Below the pieces are notes generated by a model that was given only the letters and a program-made list of their open reading frames with translations, was not told where the DNA came from and ran no database searches. Source: Verrucomicrobiota bacterium (GTDB lineage Bacteria; Verrucomicrobiota; Verrucomicrobiia; Limisphaerales; JAHEOI01). From it: a DNA stretch of 29,247 nt. The position numbers were made by a program, and so were the translations under genes. This document shows positions 1 through 8,178 of the stretch, piece after piece (within the stretch, counting starts at the first letter, position 1; the number at the start of each line of letters is the position of its first letter). The stretch spans positions 1-29,247 of the forward strand of contig JAHEOI010000267.1 in assembly GCA_018610125.1 (NCBI GenBank). Reading direction: 5' to 3'.

Positions 1-50
1 ACTCAAACCCTAAAACCGGCTTAATAGTGACACAATTAAATGGTGCGTTA

Positions 51-1586
51 TTAAGTCAGAATCTCTTTGATGACACGGGCGGGCTCAACCCCGGTCAAAC
101 GTCGATCCAGGCCCTGAAACGGATAAGTGAGTCGATTATGGTCCATCCCAAGCAGATTGAGCACCGTTGCATGAAAATCGCGCACTGACACGGGATTTTT
201 GGCCACGCCAAACCCGATATCGTCGGTTTCGCCGTAACTGAAACCGGGTTTCACCCCGGCGCCGGCCATCCACATCGTAAAGGCGTCCACGTGGTGGTCC
301 CGGCCCGGGTTGTCGGCCATCATCCCACCGCGATTTTCAGCCATCGGGGTACGACCGAATTCGCCGCCCCAGATTACGAGCGTTTCATCCAGTAAGCCGC
401 GCCTCTCCAGGTCCAATAAGAGGGCCGTCATCGGCTTATCGATGTCTTTGCACTTTTTCGAAAAGTCTTCGCCGAGGTTACTGTGGTGATCCCAATTCCA
501 GTCGAATAGCTGCACGTAACGCACTCCTCGCTCGACCAGGCGGCGGGCGAGCACGCAGTTATTTGCAAAGCTTTCCTGACCTGGTTGAGTGCCATACAAA
601 TTGTGGATCGACTCAGGCTCCTCGGAAATATCCAAGGCATTGCTGGCTGAAAGCTGCATCCGGAACGCCATTTCATACTGAGCGATCCGGGTCATTGTCG
701 CAGGATCGCCCATCCGCTCATACGTCCGTTGGTTGATTTCATTAAGGGTCTCGATCGCCTTCCCGCGCAGGTCTCTCGGCATGCCTTCCGGATTGGAGAG
801 GTACAAGATCGGATCGCCCTCACTTCGGCATTGGACACCTTGATAGACCGACGGCAGAAATCCGCTTCCCCAGGCGGCTTTGCCCGCGTCCGGCTTTGAA
901 CCACCGGATAGCAGCACCACGAATCCCGGCATGTTTTGATTCTCGCTGCCAAGACCGTAGAGTACCCACGATCCGACGCTCGCGTGGCCAAACCTCGGGT
1001 CGCCTGTGTGCACAAGCAATTGGGCCGGCGCGTGATTAAACTGGTCGCTCTTCATCGACCGGATAAAGCAGACCCGATCCATGACTTGTTCGAAATGCGG
1101 CATCCGATCCGATACCCAGAAACCGGTCTTCTTCTCCCGATGGAAGGGATATTGCGGGCCCATCAACTTCGGGGTCCCCGTAATGAAGGCAAACTGCTTG
1201 CCTTCAAGATATTCCTGCGGGCACTCCTTGCCGTCTAACTTCTCGAGCAACGGTTTATAATCGAAAAGATCCACCTGACTCGGCGCCCCTGTCATATGCA
1301 AGTAGATCACGTGCTTGGCCTTCGGCATGAAATGTGCGGCCAACGGCGCGATCGGATCCGCAGGATCACGTTCTATCCCGGAGCTCCCGGCGAGGAGTCC
1401 TTCGTGCCCGAGCCACAACGCCCCCAATCCGGTTGCGCATTTCTGCAGGAAGTGGCGACGCGTTATGTTGCCCAACGCTTCTTCCCGCATTCCCCGAATC
1501 AAAGCGGGATTACGGGCGGTTGTTCGAATGGAAGGGCTCCCCCTGCTGCTCTGTTTCGATGAGCTCGTCTTCTTTTTCGCCGTCAT
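51..1586 (-). CDS. DUF1501 domain-containing protein, Tat-exported
   Basis: This is a DUF1501 protein (alkaline-phosphatase/sulfatase-like fold) of about 511 residues from the ATG at 1586. The twin-arginine motif RRHFLQK lies at residues 43-49, followed by a hydrophobic stretch (ATGLGALWLG), so export by Tat is likely. Family hallmarks seen are HMTGAPSQVDLFDYKP near the N-terminus of the mature part, WGGEFGRTP in the C-terminal half, and GRDHHVDAF with MWMAGAGVKPG after it. The frame stays open upstream to 1643, but the ATG at 1586 is the first good start; a purine-rich aaggag lies rather far upstream (about 25 nt), so an internal ATG at 1490 just before the Tat motif is an alternative. It follows the PSD1-type cytochrome gene after 75 bp on the same strand, the usual PVC pairing. 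The biochemical role of such pairs is not established. Confidence 0.9.
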   Translation of the reverse strand: MTAKKKTSSSKQSSRGSPSIRTTARNPALIRGMREEALGNITRRHFLQKCATGLGALWLGHEGLLAGSSGIERDPADPIAPLAAHFMPKAKHVIYLHMTGAPSQVDLFDYKPLLEKLDGKECPQEYLEGKQFAFITGTPKLMGPQYPFHREKKTGFWVSDRMPHFEQVMDRVCFIRSMKSDQFNHAPAQLLVHTGDPRFGHASVGSWVLYGLGSENQNMPGFVVLLSGGSKPDAGKAAWGSGFLPSVYQGVQCRSEGDPILYLSNPEGMPRDLRGKAIETLNEINQRTYERMGDPATMTRIAQYEMAFRMQLSASNALDISEEPESIHNLYGTQPGQESFANNCVLARRLVERGVRYVQLFDWNWDHHSNLGEDFSKKCKDIDKPMTALLLDLERRGLLDETLVIWGGEFGRTPMAENRGGMMADNPGRDHHVDAFTMWMAGAGVKPGFSYGETDDIGFGVAKNPVSVRDFHATVLNLLGMDHNRLTYPFQGLDRRLTGVEPARVIKEILT

Positions 1587-1661
1587 GATTCTTAAAATAT
1601 TACGTCGATTTCTTACTCCTTCGCCGTGCGATTGACCACACACAGCAGTCCCATGCTCAGC

Positions 1662-4661
1662 CTATCGCATTAGAACCTTATCGAGATTCAGAATCGCACT
1701 CCCGACAGTAGCTAACGCGGCCACTTTCGGTCGACCCCCCATTTCCTCGGCCGCTTCCGGATTGGAATTGTATTTCTCTAATGCGGTATTATACAGCTCC
1801 TTCAAATCGTTCAGATTGGCCTTGGACGGCTCGGTGCCCACAGCCAATTCATAAGCGCGGGAGAGCTGCTCCTCGTAGCCTCCCTGGCTGCTGCGCTTCA
1901 CTCGCTTGGCCAAAGCCGAGGCTGCCTCCACAAACACCGGGTCGTTTAGGGTCACCAAGGCCTGTAGCGGCGTATTGGTTGTTTTGCGGCGAGTGTTGCA
2001 GACCAGCCGGCTGGGCGCATCAAAGGTCAACATACTCGGGTAGGGAGAGGATCGGCGCCACATAACATACACAGCTCGCCGGTACTTATCCTTACCTTTG
2101 GATTCTTCCCATTTCAATCCACTCCTTGCCGCTCGCCAAATACCATCCGGTTGAGGCGGCATTATCGGCTCCCCATACATCTTACGGGATAAAAGGCCGG
2201 ACACGGCCAAGGCATTATCTCGCACCATTTCCGCCGTCAGCCGAGTGCGAGGCCCCCGAGCTAAGAGTCGATTCTCGGGGTCACGCTTTTTCAGCTCCGG
2301 TGTCACACGTGCCGTCTGCCGGTAGGTCGCCGACAGCACGATCTCTCGCAGGAGCGCTTTCCGACTCCAGTCGAGCTCGTTCTGAAATCGCAGCGCAAGA
2401 TAATCGAGCAATTTGGGATGAGAGGGGCGCGCTCCACTGCTACCAAAATTCCCGGTCGTTTTGACCAAGCCGGTACCGAAGATTTGCTCCCAAATCCGAT
2501 TGACAGCGACTCGCGCTGTTAGAGGATTGTCCTTTGAAACCAGCCAACGCGCGAGAGCGAGCCGGTTCTTCGGCTTGTCATCGGGAAGATCCCCAAAGAC
2601 ATCCGGGATCTCCGCCGAAACAGGCTCTCCTTTACTCTGCCAATTCCCCCGAACAAAAACCGCCGATCGACGTTTCAAATGCGGATCCTGCTCTCGCATA
2701 ATCGGCAGGTCGGCCGACTCGATCGAAGCACGCTTCTGACCTAAGCTCGCTATTTTCGACCGCCGCGATTGGAACGATTCCCCGTCAACCAACTCTGACC
2801 ACTCCGAATTCCCCGTCACCGAGTAGTGACTACGGTCCATGACCAGCGGATCGAGGTCGTTCGGCGCGCGCTCTTGGCGAATGACCAAGCGCAGTCGCGC
2901 GCCCTTCGGAACAGCTACAGGTTTCTCGGGCACGACGACCAAGTGCCGTCGATGCGTCAACCTGGGTATCGCTCCCCAGCCTTGCTTGCTATCTTCATTC
3001 AAACTGGCCTGAGGATCGTCGATGCTTTCCAACGCATCACCCAAGGCATATTTCAAGGAAATTTCTCCCGGGATGTTCTTTGGTGAATCCTTTTCCTTGG
3101 ACGAATCCTTCGAGCTCTCCTCCTCTTTCGATTCCTTTTCCTTGGGCCCGGGGATTTTTACGTCAGTCTCCTTCGTGACGATTTGAGCCCGAAGATGAGA
3201 AATCGCAAAGCCCAGTTCGGGCGTGAATTTTGCCTTATCCGGGGCCTTGGGCGACACATCGATTCGAAGGGCCGTCAGCTCTTCCAGATTCTTCGGCAAC
3301 GGGAACTCCAATGTAAAACGGGAATCATGCGAGACCGTGCCGCGAGCAAACACCTCCGGGATCCCTTTATCGTTTTCCTGGACTTCCAATTTGGTCTGCT
3401 GCGTCGAGTCGGCATAAACAGGCTCCAACGCCTGCCACTGGTCGCGTTTGGCAGCAATTTCTTGCACTCGCTCGATTTGATCCTCCTTCAGGCTCCTGAT
3501 CTTTCGGTCCAGTTCCCGGGCCTCTTCGAATTTTGACCGGTCCAGTGGAATATCAAGCTTCGGCTCTTCGCTTCGCAGATCCCAGTCTCGCGTGGTGTTG
3601 AACAAAGAATAGAACTGATAATACTCCTTGTGCCGAATTGGATCATACGGGTGGGAATGGCATTGGGCACAGCCGAAAGTAAGTCCCTGCCACACCTGCC
3701 AAGTGGTGTTGACCCGGTCGATCACCGCCGCCACTCGAAACTCTTCATCATCCGTGCCGCCTTCCGTATTCGTCGGTGTGTTCCGATGAAACGCAGTGGC
3801 GATCATCTGGTTCATCGACGGCTTCGGCAGGAGGTCCCCCGCCAATTGCTGAATCGCGAATTCATCGTAGGGAATATCCTTATTGATCGCTCGGATAAGC
3901 CAGTCCCGATAGGGCCACATGGTACGCAGGCCGTCTTTCTCGTAACCTTGAGAATCGGCATAGCGCGCCAAGTCGAGCCATACACTGGCCCACCGTTCTC
4001 CAAAGGCAGGTGAGGCCAATAGCCGGTCGACGACTTTCTTATAGGCATTGCGCGAGGTGTCCGATTGAAATGCGGCGACTTCCTTCGGCGTTGGCGGTAA
4101 TCCGGTCAGGTCGAGCTTCACTCGACGTAACCACTGCGCCCGTTTGGCATCCTCGGACGGCTCGAAGCCTTCCTTCTCCAAACGATTGAGGATAAAGTAG
4201 TCGATCGGCTGGCGAGGCCATTCCTCATGCTTTACCTCCGGCAGCGACTGCTTTTGCGGAGCCCGGAACGCCCAATGCTTTTCCCAATCCGCACCTTGTT
4301 TGATCCATCTGCGGAAAAGGGAAATCTCTTGTTCGGATAGCCTCGGGCCGTGCTCGGGAGGCGGCATCCGTTCATCCTCATCAGAATGAGTCACCCGCCG
4401 CATCAACTCCGACTCCTCGGGCTTGCCGGGAACCACCGGAACTTCCCCCGATTTCGCGGGGGTGAACACAGATTCGGAATAGATGAAAGAAAGCTCCCGC
4501 ACCTGTTTGACGCCACCATGGCATTGGACACAATGCTCATTAAACAACGGACGGATATCGCGGGAGAAATCGACCTCTTCCCCCTGCGCCCCAAGTTGAC
4601 AGCCCAGAAACAGTGCCAACACCTCTACCGTCGTGAGTATCCGCTCCCGGTTCATGCTCAT
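1662..4661 (-). CDS. PSD1/planctomycete cytochrome c protein (PSCyt1-DUF1549-DUF1553)
   Basis: A large exported protein of about 999 residues. From the ATG at 4661 there is a hydrophobic signal segment (VEVLALFLGCQLGAQG), then a PSCyt1 domain with haem-c motif CVQCH at residues 44-48. DUF1549 follows, with a second CxxCH (CAQCH, residues 331-335) in the context FGCAQCHSHPYDP. After a Lys/Glu/Ser-rich low-complexity linker comes DUF1553, beginning around NRLALARWLVSKDNPLTAR and containing NRIWEQIFGTGLV. The frame is open to an ATG at 4700, but that start puts extra residues before the signal peptide; ATGs at 4661 and 4655 fit better. It lies immediately upstream of DUF1501 on the same strand, probably as an operon. 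The family is abundant in Planctomycetes and Verrucomicrobia and is thought to act in periplasmic redox chemistry on polymers, but the substrate is unknown. Confidence 0.92.
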   Translation of the reverse strand: MSMNRERILTTVEVLALFLGCQLGAQGEEVDFSRDIRPLFNEHCVQCHGGVKQVRELSFIYSESVFTPAKSGEVPVVPGKPEESELMRRVTHSDEDERMPPPEHGPRLSEQEISLFRRWIKQGADWEKHWAFRAPQKQSLPEVKHEEWPRQPIDYFILNRLEKEGFEPSEDAKRAQWLRRVKLDLTGLPPTPKEVAAFQSDTSRNAYKKVVDRLLASPAFGERWASVWLDLARYADSQGYEKDGLRTMWPYRDWLIRAINKDIPYDEFAIQQLAGDLLPKPSMNQMIATAFHRNTPTNTEGGTDDEEFRVAAVIDRVNTTWQVWQGLTFGCAQCHSHPYDPIRHKEYYQFYSLFNTTRDWDLRSEEPKLDIPLDRSKFEEARELDRKIRSLKEDQIERVQEIAAKRDQWQALEPVYADSTQQTKLEVQENDKGIPEVFARGTVSHDSRFTLEFPLPKNLEELTALRIDVSPKAPDKAKFTPELGFAISHLRAQIVTKETDVKIPGPKEKESKEEESSKDSSKEKDSPKNIPGEISLKYALGDALESIDDPQASLNEDSKQGWGAIPRLTHRRHLVVVPEKPVAVPKGARLRLVIRQERAPNDLDPLVMDRSHYSVTGNSEWSELVDGESFQSRRSKIASLGQKRASIESADLPIMREQDPHLKRRSAVFVRGNWQSKGEPVSAEIPDVFGDLPDDKPKNRLALARWLVSKDNPLTARVAVNRIWEQIFGTGLVKTTGNFGSSGARPSHPKLLDYLALRFQNELDWSRKALLREIVLSATYRQTARVTPELKKRDPENRLLARGPRTRLTAEMVRDNALAVSGLLSRKMYGEPIMPPQPDGIWRAARSGLKWEESKGKDKYRRAVYVMWRRSSPYPSMLTFDAPSRLVCNTRRKTTNTPLQALVTLNDPVFVEAASALAKRVKRSSQGGYEEQLSRAYELAVGTEPSKANLNDLKELYNTALEKYNSNPEAAEEMGGRPKVAALATVGSAILNLDKVLMR

Positions 4662-4745
4662 AGTATTCCAGGCAACCCTACCATGTGCAAGGAGCTCCAT
4701 AGGAGGAAGCTTTGACGATTGCCCCGATGAGTCAAGTTTTAGAAT

Positions 4746-4765
4746 GCCTTCGCACAGGCGAAGGC
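4746..4765. repeat. Perfect 8-bp hairpin (gccttcgc/gcgaaggc)
   Basis: gccttcgc, loop acag, gcgaaggc. It abuts the first copy of module A and lies in the region between the divergent PSD1 and SEC-C genes, so it is not placed as a terminator. It may belong to the repeat element. Confidence 0.6.
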
Positions 4766-4857
4766 GCGGACCGCAGCGGAGTGCGGTCCCTACCGCAACA
4801 GCGGTGGTAGGGTCGGCAGTTCCCTGCCGACCTTGATCGCACTCATGCCTCGAATGG
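4766..4857 (+). repeat. Intergenic palindromic repeat, module A copy 1 (full, tail type 1)
   Basis: Three hairpins in series: ggaccgca/tgcggtcc at 4768-4789 (8-bp stem, 6-nt loop), a weaker ccgc/gcgg pair, and ggtcggcag/ctgccgacc at 4811-4832 (9-bp stem, 4-nt loop). The tail ttgatcgcactcatgcctcg continues to 4857 and is identical in the copy at 9884-9968. The copy sits between two divergently transcribed genes, so it overlaps their upstream regions. A further inverted pair tgcctcg/cgaggca lies at 4868-4905. Confidence 0.8.
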
Positions 4858-5000
4858 TCGGAGGCTCTGCCTCGCTAAGGATTGACGCGATCGCTTTCCG
4901 AGGCAAGCTAAGGGTTGGGAAAGAAATAAGTGTGCTCTTTGGTGGGAAGGATGGAATTCGAGCGCGGTATGATCGGAATTAACAAACAGGCCTGAACGGT

Positions 5001-5663
5001 ATGAACGATTCACAAAAAGAAAAGATTGGGCGGAATGAGCCGTGCTCGTGTGGGAGTGGTCGAAAGTACAAGAAGTGCTGTGCGTTGAGAATTGGGACCG
5101 AGGAGACGACGCCCTTTTTTCAGCGCTATCAAGGACGCCTCGCTCTCGCGGCCATGATTTTGTTGGCCGCAGCCGCCGTGGCTGCCAACTATTTTCGATC
5201 TTCAGAGAAGACTGTCTCAAAGCCCGAGGCTTGGAAATACAATGCCGAGACAGATCAGCATTGGCATCCCGATCATCAACATTGGCATGCGGGAAAACCA
5301 CCGCCTCTCGATGACAACGGGAACCCGATTCAGATTCCTCTGAGCGGATCGGATCAAGCCGCAAGCACGCAGCCCACTGCATGGGAATATGATGCCGCCA
5401 ACGATCGCCATTGGCATCCCGAGCACGAGCATTGGCATGAGGGGCGGCCGCCTCAGACTCAGACTCAGACAAGCCAGACGGGCACGGGGGATCCATGGGA
5501 ATACGATGCCGCCAACGATCGCCATTGGCATCCCGAACACGAGCATTGGCACAGTGGACCGCCGCCGGACAACCCCTCCACAAGCTCGCCCATCTCAACG
5601 ACCGTAAAAACCGGCTCGGATCCCGCGCCAAGCTCAGGCGAGCGAGACGATCAGGAGAACTAG
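5001..5663 (+). CDS. SEC-C motif, single-pass membrane protein with three His/Trp-rich repeats
   Basis: 220 residues. A SEC-C zinc-binding motif lies at residues 11-28 (NEPCSCGSGRKYKKCC, ligands CxC...CC), matching the tail module of SecA and many small proteins. It is followed by a hydrophobic segment at about 46-63 (LALAAMILLAAAAVAANYF), predicted as one membrane span. The rest is Pro/Ser/Thr-rich and carries three copies of a 25-residue unit at 77-101, 127-151 and 165-189, each with W-x-Y, then HWHP(D/E)H(Q/E)HWH and G-x-PP. Each unit holds five His and three Trp. The C-terminus is polar and acidic. The positive-inside rule suggests that SEC-C (rich in R/K) is cytoplasmic and the His repeats are outside. 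The repeats look like metal-binding or ligand-binding modules, but that is inference. No neighbouring gene reveals the function. Confidence 0.85.
   Translation: MNDSQKEKIGRNEPCSCGSGRKYKKCCALRIGTEETTPFFQRYQGRLALAAMILLAAAAVAANYFRSSEKTVSKPEAWKYNAETDQHWHPDHQHWHAGKPPPLDDNGNPIQIPLSGSDQAASTQPTAWEYDAANDRHWHPEHEHWHEGRPPQTQTQTSQTGTGDPWEYDAANDRHWHPEHEHWHSGPPPDNPSTSSPISTTVKTGSDPAPSSGERDDQEN
5229..5567 (+). repeat. Three in-frame 75-bp coding repeats within the SEC-C gene
   Basis: Units at 5229-5303, 5379-5453 and 5493-5567. Units 2 and 3 are almost identical in DNA across gatgccgccaacgatcgcc and cattggcatcccga, including third codon positions, so they arose by recent duplication or are homogenised. Unit 1 is more diverged. 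The spacing is unequal (75 and 39 bp of linker), so this is not a simple tandem array. Confidence 0.85.
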
Positions 5664-5955
5664 CCAAGGGTCTGGAAAGAAATGAGCATGCCATTTGGCG
5701 GGAGCGCCACCGAGCCATCTGCAAGGCGCGACGAGGGCGGGTCAACGGGCACCTCTTTTCCTGATCGCAATCTTTCACGGTCACGGGCCGACCCAAAAAG
5801 TCGTCCCTTGAGTCGCTTTGTTTCCTGGGATATCTTGACACCCTATTAGGGAGATCGTGCGGCGTCTCCTCTCTTTCAAATGCGTTGTCACCGGCAACGA
5901 GGGCATTTTCTCCGACAGCGAGGTAATCAGGATAGTCAATCGCAAATCGAACGTT

Positions 5956-6804
5956 ATGAGTGATCAAAAGCAATACACGGAAACCATCGAAACGGCCCGA
6001 AGCTATTACAACAGCGGCGATGCGGACACCTTTTACCATACGATTTGGGGAGGCGAAGATATCCATATCGGGCTTTACCAGTCCGAGGATGAGCCGATTC
6101 GGGAAGCGAGTTATCGGACCGTTGAGCGCATGACCTCGAAGCTCCAAACCTTGAGCAAAGAGTCATATGTCTTGGACGTCGGAGCCGGTTACGGAGGATC
6201 GATGCGGAATCTCGTTCGGAAGGTCGGCTGCCAAGCCGTCGCGCTCAACTTGAGCGAAGTGGAGAACGAGCGGGACCGCCAGAAGAACAAGGAGCAAGGC
6301 TTGGATCATCTGATCGAGGTGGTCGATGCGGCCTTTGAAAAGGTGCCTTACTCAGACAATACCTTCGACATTGTCTGGTCCCAAGACGCGTTTTTGCACA
6401 GTGGTGAACGAGAGAATGTTTTAAACGAAGTGGCCCGAGTCCTTAAACCAGGAGGTGAATTCGTCTTCACCGATCCGATGCAGTCCGACAACTGCCCTGA
6501 AGGCGTCCTTCAGCCCATCTATGATCGGCTTCATCTCCAGTCATTGGGATCCCCGGGGTTCTACAAGGAAACTTGTCAGAAATTGGGCTTTGAGCTCGTC
6601 GAATTCGAAGAGCATACGCACCAGCTCACCCAACATTATTGGCGAGTCCTCCAGGAATTGAAAAACCGCGAAAACGAAGTCCGCGAGGCCGGAGTCAGTC
6701 AGGAATACATCGATCGCATGAAGAAAGGCCTCCAGCACTGGGTCGATGGCGGTAAGTCCGGTTACCTCGTTTGGGGAATCTTCTCCTTCAGGAAGACCGG
6801 TTGA
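5956..6804 (+). CDS. Sarcosine/dimethylglycine N-methyltransferase (glycine betaine synthesis)
   Basis: 282 residues from the ATG at 5956, close to the usual size of bacterial SDMT enzymes. It is an AdoMet-dependent class I methyltransferase with motif I VLDVGAGYGG (residues 72-81). The family's N-terminal signature is present (YYNSGDADTFY and WGGEDIHIGLY, about 17-41), as are NLSEVENERDRQ, DHLIEVVDAAFE, WSQDAFLHS (141-149), EFVFTDPMQ and the C-terminal HWVDGGKSGYL. These strings match, as I recall them, the SDMT of halophilic phototrophs, which methylates sarcosine and dimethylglycine to glycine betaine. The frame is open upstream to 5857, but those residues do not resemble the family. No glycine/sarcosine methyltransferase (GSMT) lies beside it. 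The likely role is osmoprotection in a saline habitat. Confidence 0.92.
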   Translation: MSDQKQYTETIETARSYYNSGDADTFYHTIWGGEDIHIGLYQSEDEPIREASYRTVERMTSKLQTLSKESYVLDVGAGYGGSMRNLVRKVGCQAVALNLSEVENERDRQKNKEQGLDHLIEVVDAAFEKVPYSDNTFDIVWSQDAFLHSGERENVLNEVARVLKPGGEFVFTDPMQSDNCPEGVLQPIYDRLHLQSLGSPGFYKETCQKLGFELVEFEEHTHQLTQHYWRVLQELKNRENEVREAGVSQEYIDRMKKGLQHWVDGGKSGYLVWGIFSFRKTG

Positions 6805-6951
6805 TTGCGGGGCTCGCCCGACGCGGTTTGGCAGGGCCTGCCCCGATGCCATTCAGTTCGTGAGAACGGCGTACGTTAAGGGGAGAAGAAAACGTGGGTC
6901 GCCGGGAACTATGAGCCTATCAGGAAAGCAGGCGCCTACCCTGTCGTTCTC

Positions 6952-6984
6952 CCTGATCGGGACCTCGTCCTCCTCGAAGTCCCG
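6952..6984. repeat. Module B palindrome, imperfect copy
   Basis: The copy begins cctgatcgggacctcg and closes with cgaagtcccg, giving a 10-bp stem with one mismatch. It is related to the perfect copy at 23620-23651. A fragment ctatcagg, like the outer end of module B, lies just before it at 6917-6924. It sits between the convergent SDMT and pRiA4b-like genes. Confidence 0.65.
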
Positions 6985-7012
6985 CTTTCTTCCACATCGG
7001 AATCGCCCGGAC

Positions 7013-7071
7013 GCGGACCGCCACAACAGCGGTGGTAGGGTCGGCAGTCCCCTGCCGACCGCGTTTGCCCA
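7013..7071 (+). repeat. Module A copy 2 (short, tail type 2)
   Basis: gcggaccgccacaacagcgg followed by the hairpin ggtcggcag/ctgccgacc, then the tail gcgtttgccca, which is shared with the copy at 12627-12676. Relative to the full copies it lacks the second arm of the first hairpin. The remaining parts of the 6805-7119 intergenic stretch show no gene. Confidence 0.75.
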
Positions 7072-7119
7072 CTACGCCCCCCTTGCCTTACCGGAAATGG
7101 GAAGGACATTCGAATCGAG

Positions 7120-7977
7120 CTATGACTGCGACATCCCGCGGCGCATCTCCTCAGTGGTTTCGTTCTCGTCAAAGGCCTCGGGGTCGAAGCTCCCACACCA
7201 TTGGACCCAATCTTCGTGCTCTTCGTGATTGGGATCAGCCAGGGCCTCCAAATAAATCTCGTACCCGATCGGACCGCCAATGTCTTCCGGCGGACAAGCC
7301 CGCTCGCCTTCAAGGCAGATTGGATAGCCTCCCCTTGAAGAGGCCCTTAAGCAGCCTTCGAATAACACCTCATGCTCCCACACGTCGCCAAAGTCATACG
7401 TGTAAAGGAATTGAAATCGCTTACCACTCGGCGGCACGACATCCCGCAAGCGAGTGACCCGGGAGTCTTTGGCCTCAATATCGTGGAAGGTGTCCTCCAG
7501 AGCACCCGGATCCGCATACGGCTGCCCCCCGATGTCGAATTCATGCAGGTGGATGTCGGTCCATCCCATGGCCAGTTGGATATACTGGTGAAACCGATCG
7601 AGTGTGCAATCTCTGACTTGGATGCGTCGCCAGATTAAGGGGCTAATGTTGCGCAAGGAAATCTGGAACTGGTAAATGCGCTCACTGGTCGGGATAGCTC
7701 CGATTCCATTGAAATAATCGACCGCGTGCTGGGTGATTTGGGTGATCTTTTCCCAGCGGTTGCGCTCGTTGGCTGAAAACGCCTTGTAGACTCGATCGCG
7801 CGCTTCCGCCTCTATCTCGCCAAGCTCCAAGAGCGTCAACGAAACCGATTTGGCATTTTTTTCACGAAGGCGAAGACGATACTTCAGGTGGGGTAATAGC
7901 TCGGCAATTGCCCGCCGCTGTCGCTCAGTTAAACGAATCGGGCATAAATCCGTCCGGTTCGATTGCGCGCTCGCCAT
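7120..7977 (-). CDS. Plasmid pRiA4b ORF-3-like family protein
   Basis: 285 residues. The C-terminal two thirds (about residue 95 onward) match the pRiA4b ORF-3-like family (PF07929, sometimes called IS1096 TnpR-like): YQFQISLRNISPLIWRRIQV, LHEFDIGG, then TYDFGDVWEHEV and YPICLEGERACPPEDIGG with GYEIYLEALADPNHEEH. The N-terminal 90 residues are charged and helical and may be a separate domain that I cannot name. A good ribosome-binding site (gagg, 7982-7985) precedes the ATG by about 5 nt. The function of the family is unknown despite its plasmid/IS-derived name, and no transposase or inverted repeats flank this copy. It is convergent with the SDMT gene and divergent from the YVTN gene. Confidence 0.88.
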   Translation of the reverse strand: MASAQSNRTDLCPIRLTERQRRAIAELLPHLKYRLRLREKNAKSVSLTLLELGEIEAEARDRVYKAFSANERNRWEKITQITQHAVDYFNGIGAIPTSERIYQFQISLRNISPLIWRRIQVRDCTLDRFHQYIQLAMGWTDIHLHEFDIGGQPYADPGALEDTFHDIEAKDSRVTRLRDVVPPSGKRFQFLYTYDFGDVWEHEVLFEGCLRASSRGGYPICLEGERACPPEDIGGPIGYEIYLEALADPNHEEHEDWVQWCGSFDPEAFDENETTEEMRRGMSQS

Positions 7978-8178
7978 GCCTACCTCATGAAATAACCATT
8001 CCTAACCTATTCAAAATCCGTCTACCACAAGCTAGAATAATCCTTTGCCGGCATCACGCAAATTGAATCCGTCAGTTGAGGTTGGCAATCCGCCCGATTA
8101 AGATCCTCGAGGATACCCGGGCGACCGAAAAGTAAACTTGTCCCCGAGAGCAAAATTCTGTAAGCTGCGGTTGCACTT

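Noticed and set aside
20..55. Inverted pair cttaata/tattaag at the end of the DUF1501 gene
   Set aside because: The stem is AT-only apart from one pair, the loop is 22 nt, and it overlaps the stop codon, so it is too weak for a terminator call.
5229..5567. Spaced repeats considered as a CRISPR-like array
   Set aside because: The units are 75 bp, in frame, unequally spaced and encode a conserved His/Trp module.
5835..5840. ttgaca as a -35 box for the SDMT gene
   Set aside because: No -10-like sequence lies 16-18 nt downstream (the region reads tgcggcg).
4843..6147. Long minus-strand ORF (434 codons)
   Set aside because: It is the antisense of the SEC-C gene and runs into the methyltransferase; its Arg/Ser-rich repeats mirror the His-rich coding repeats.
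7120..7977. pRiA4b/IS1096-related name as evidence for a mobile element
   Set aside because: No transposase, terminal inverted repeats or target duplication are seen around it; the family is common in chromosomes.
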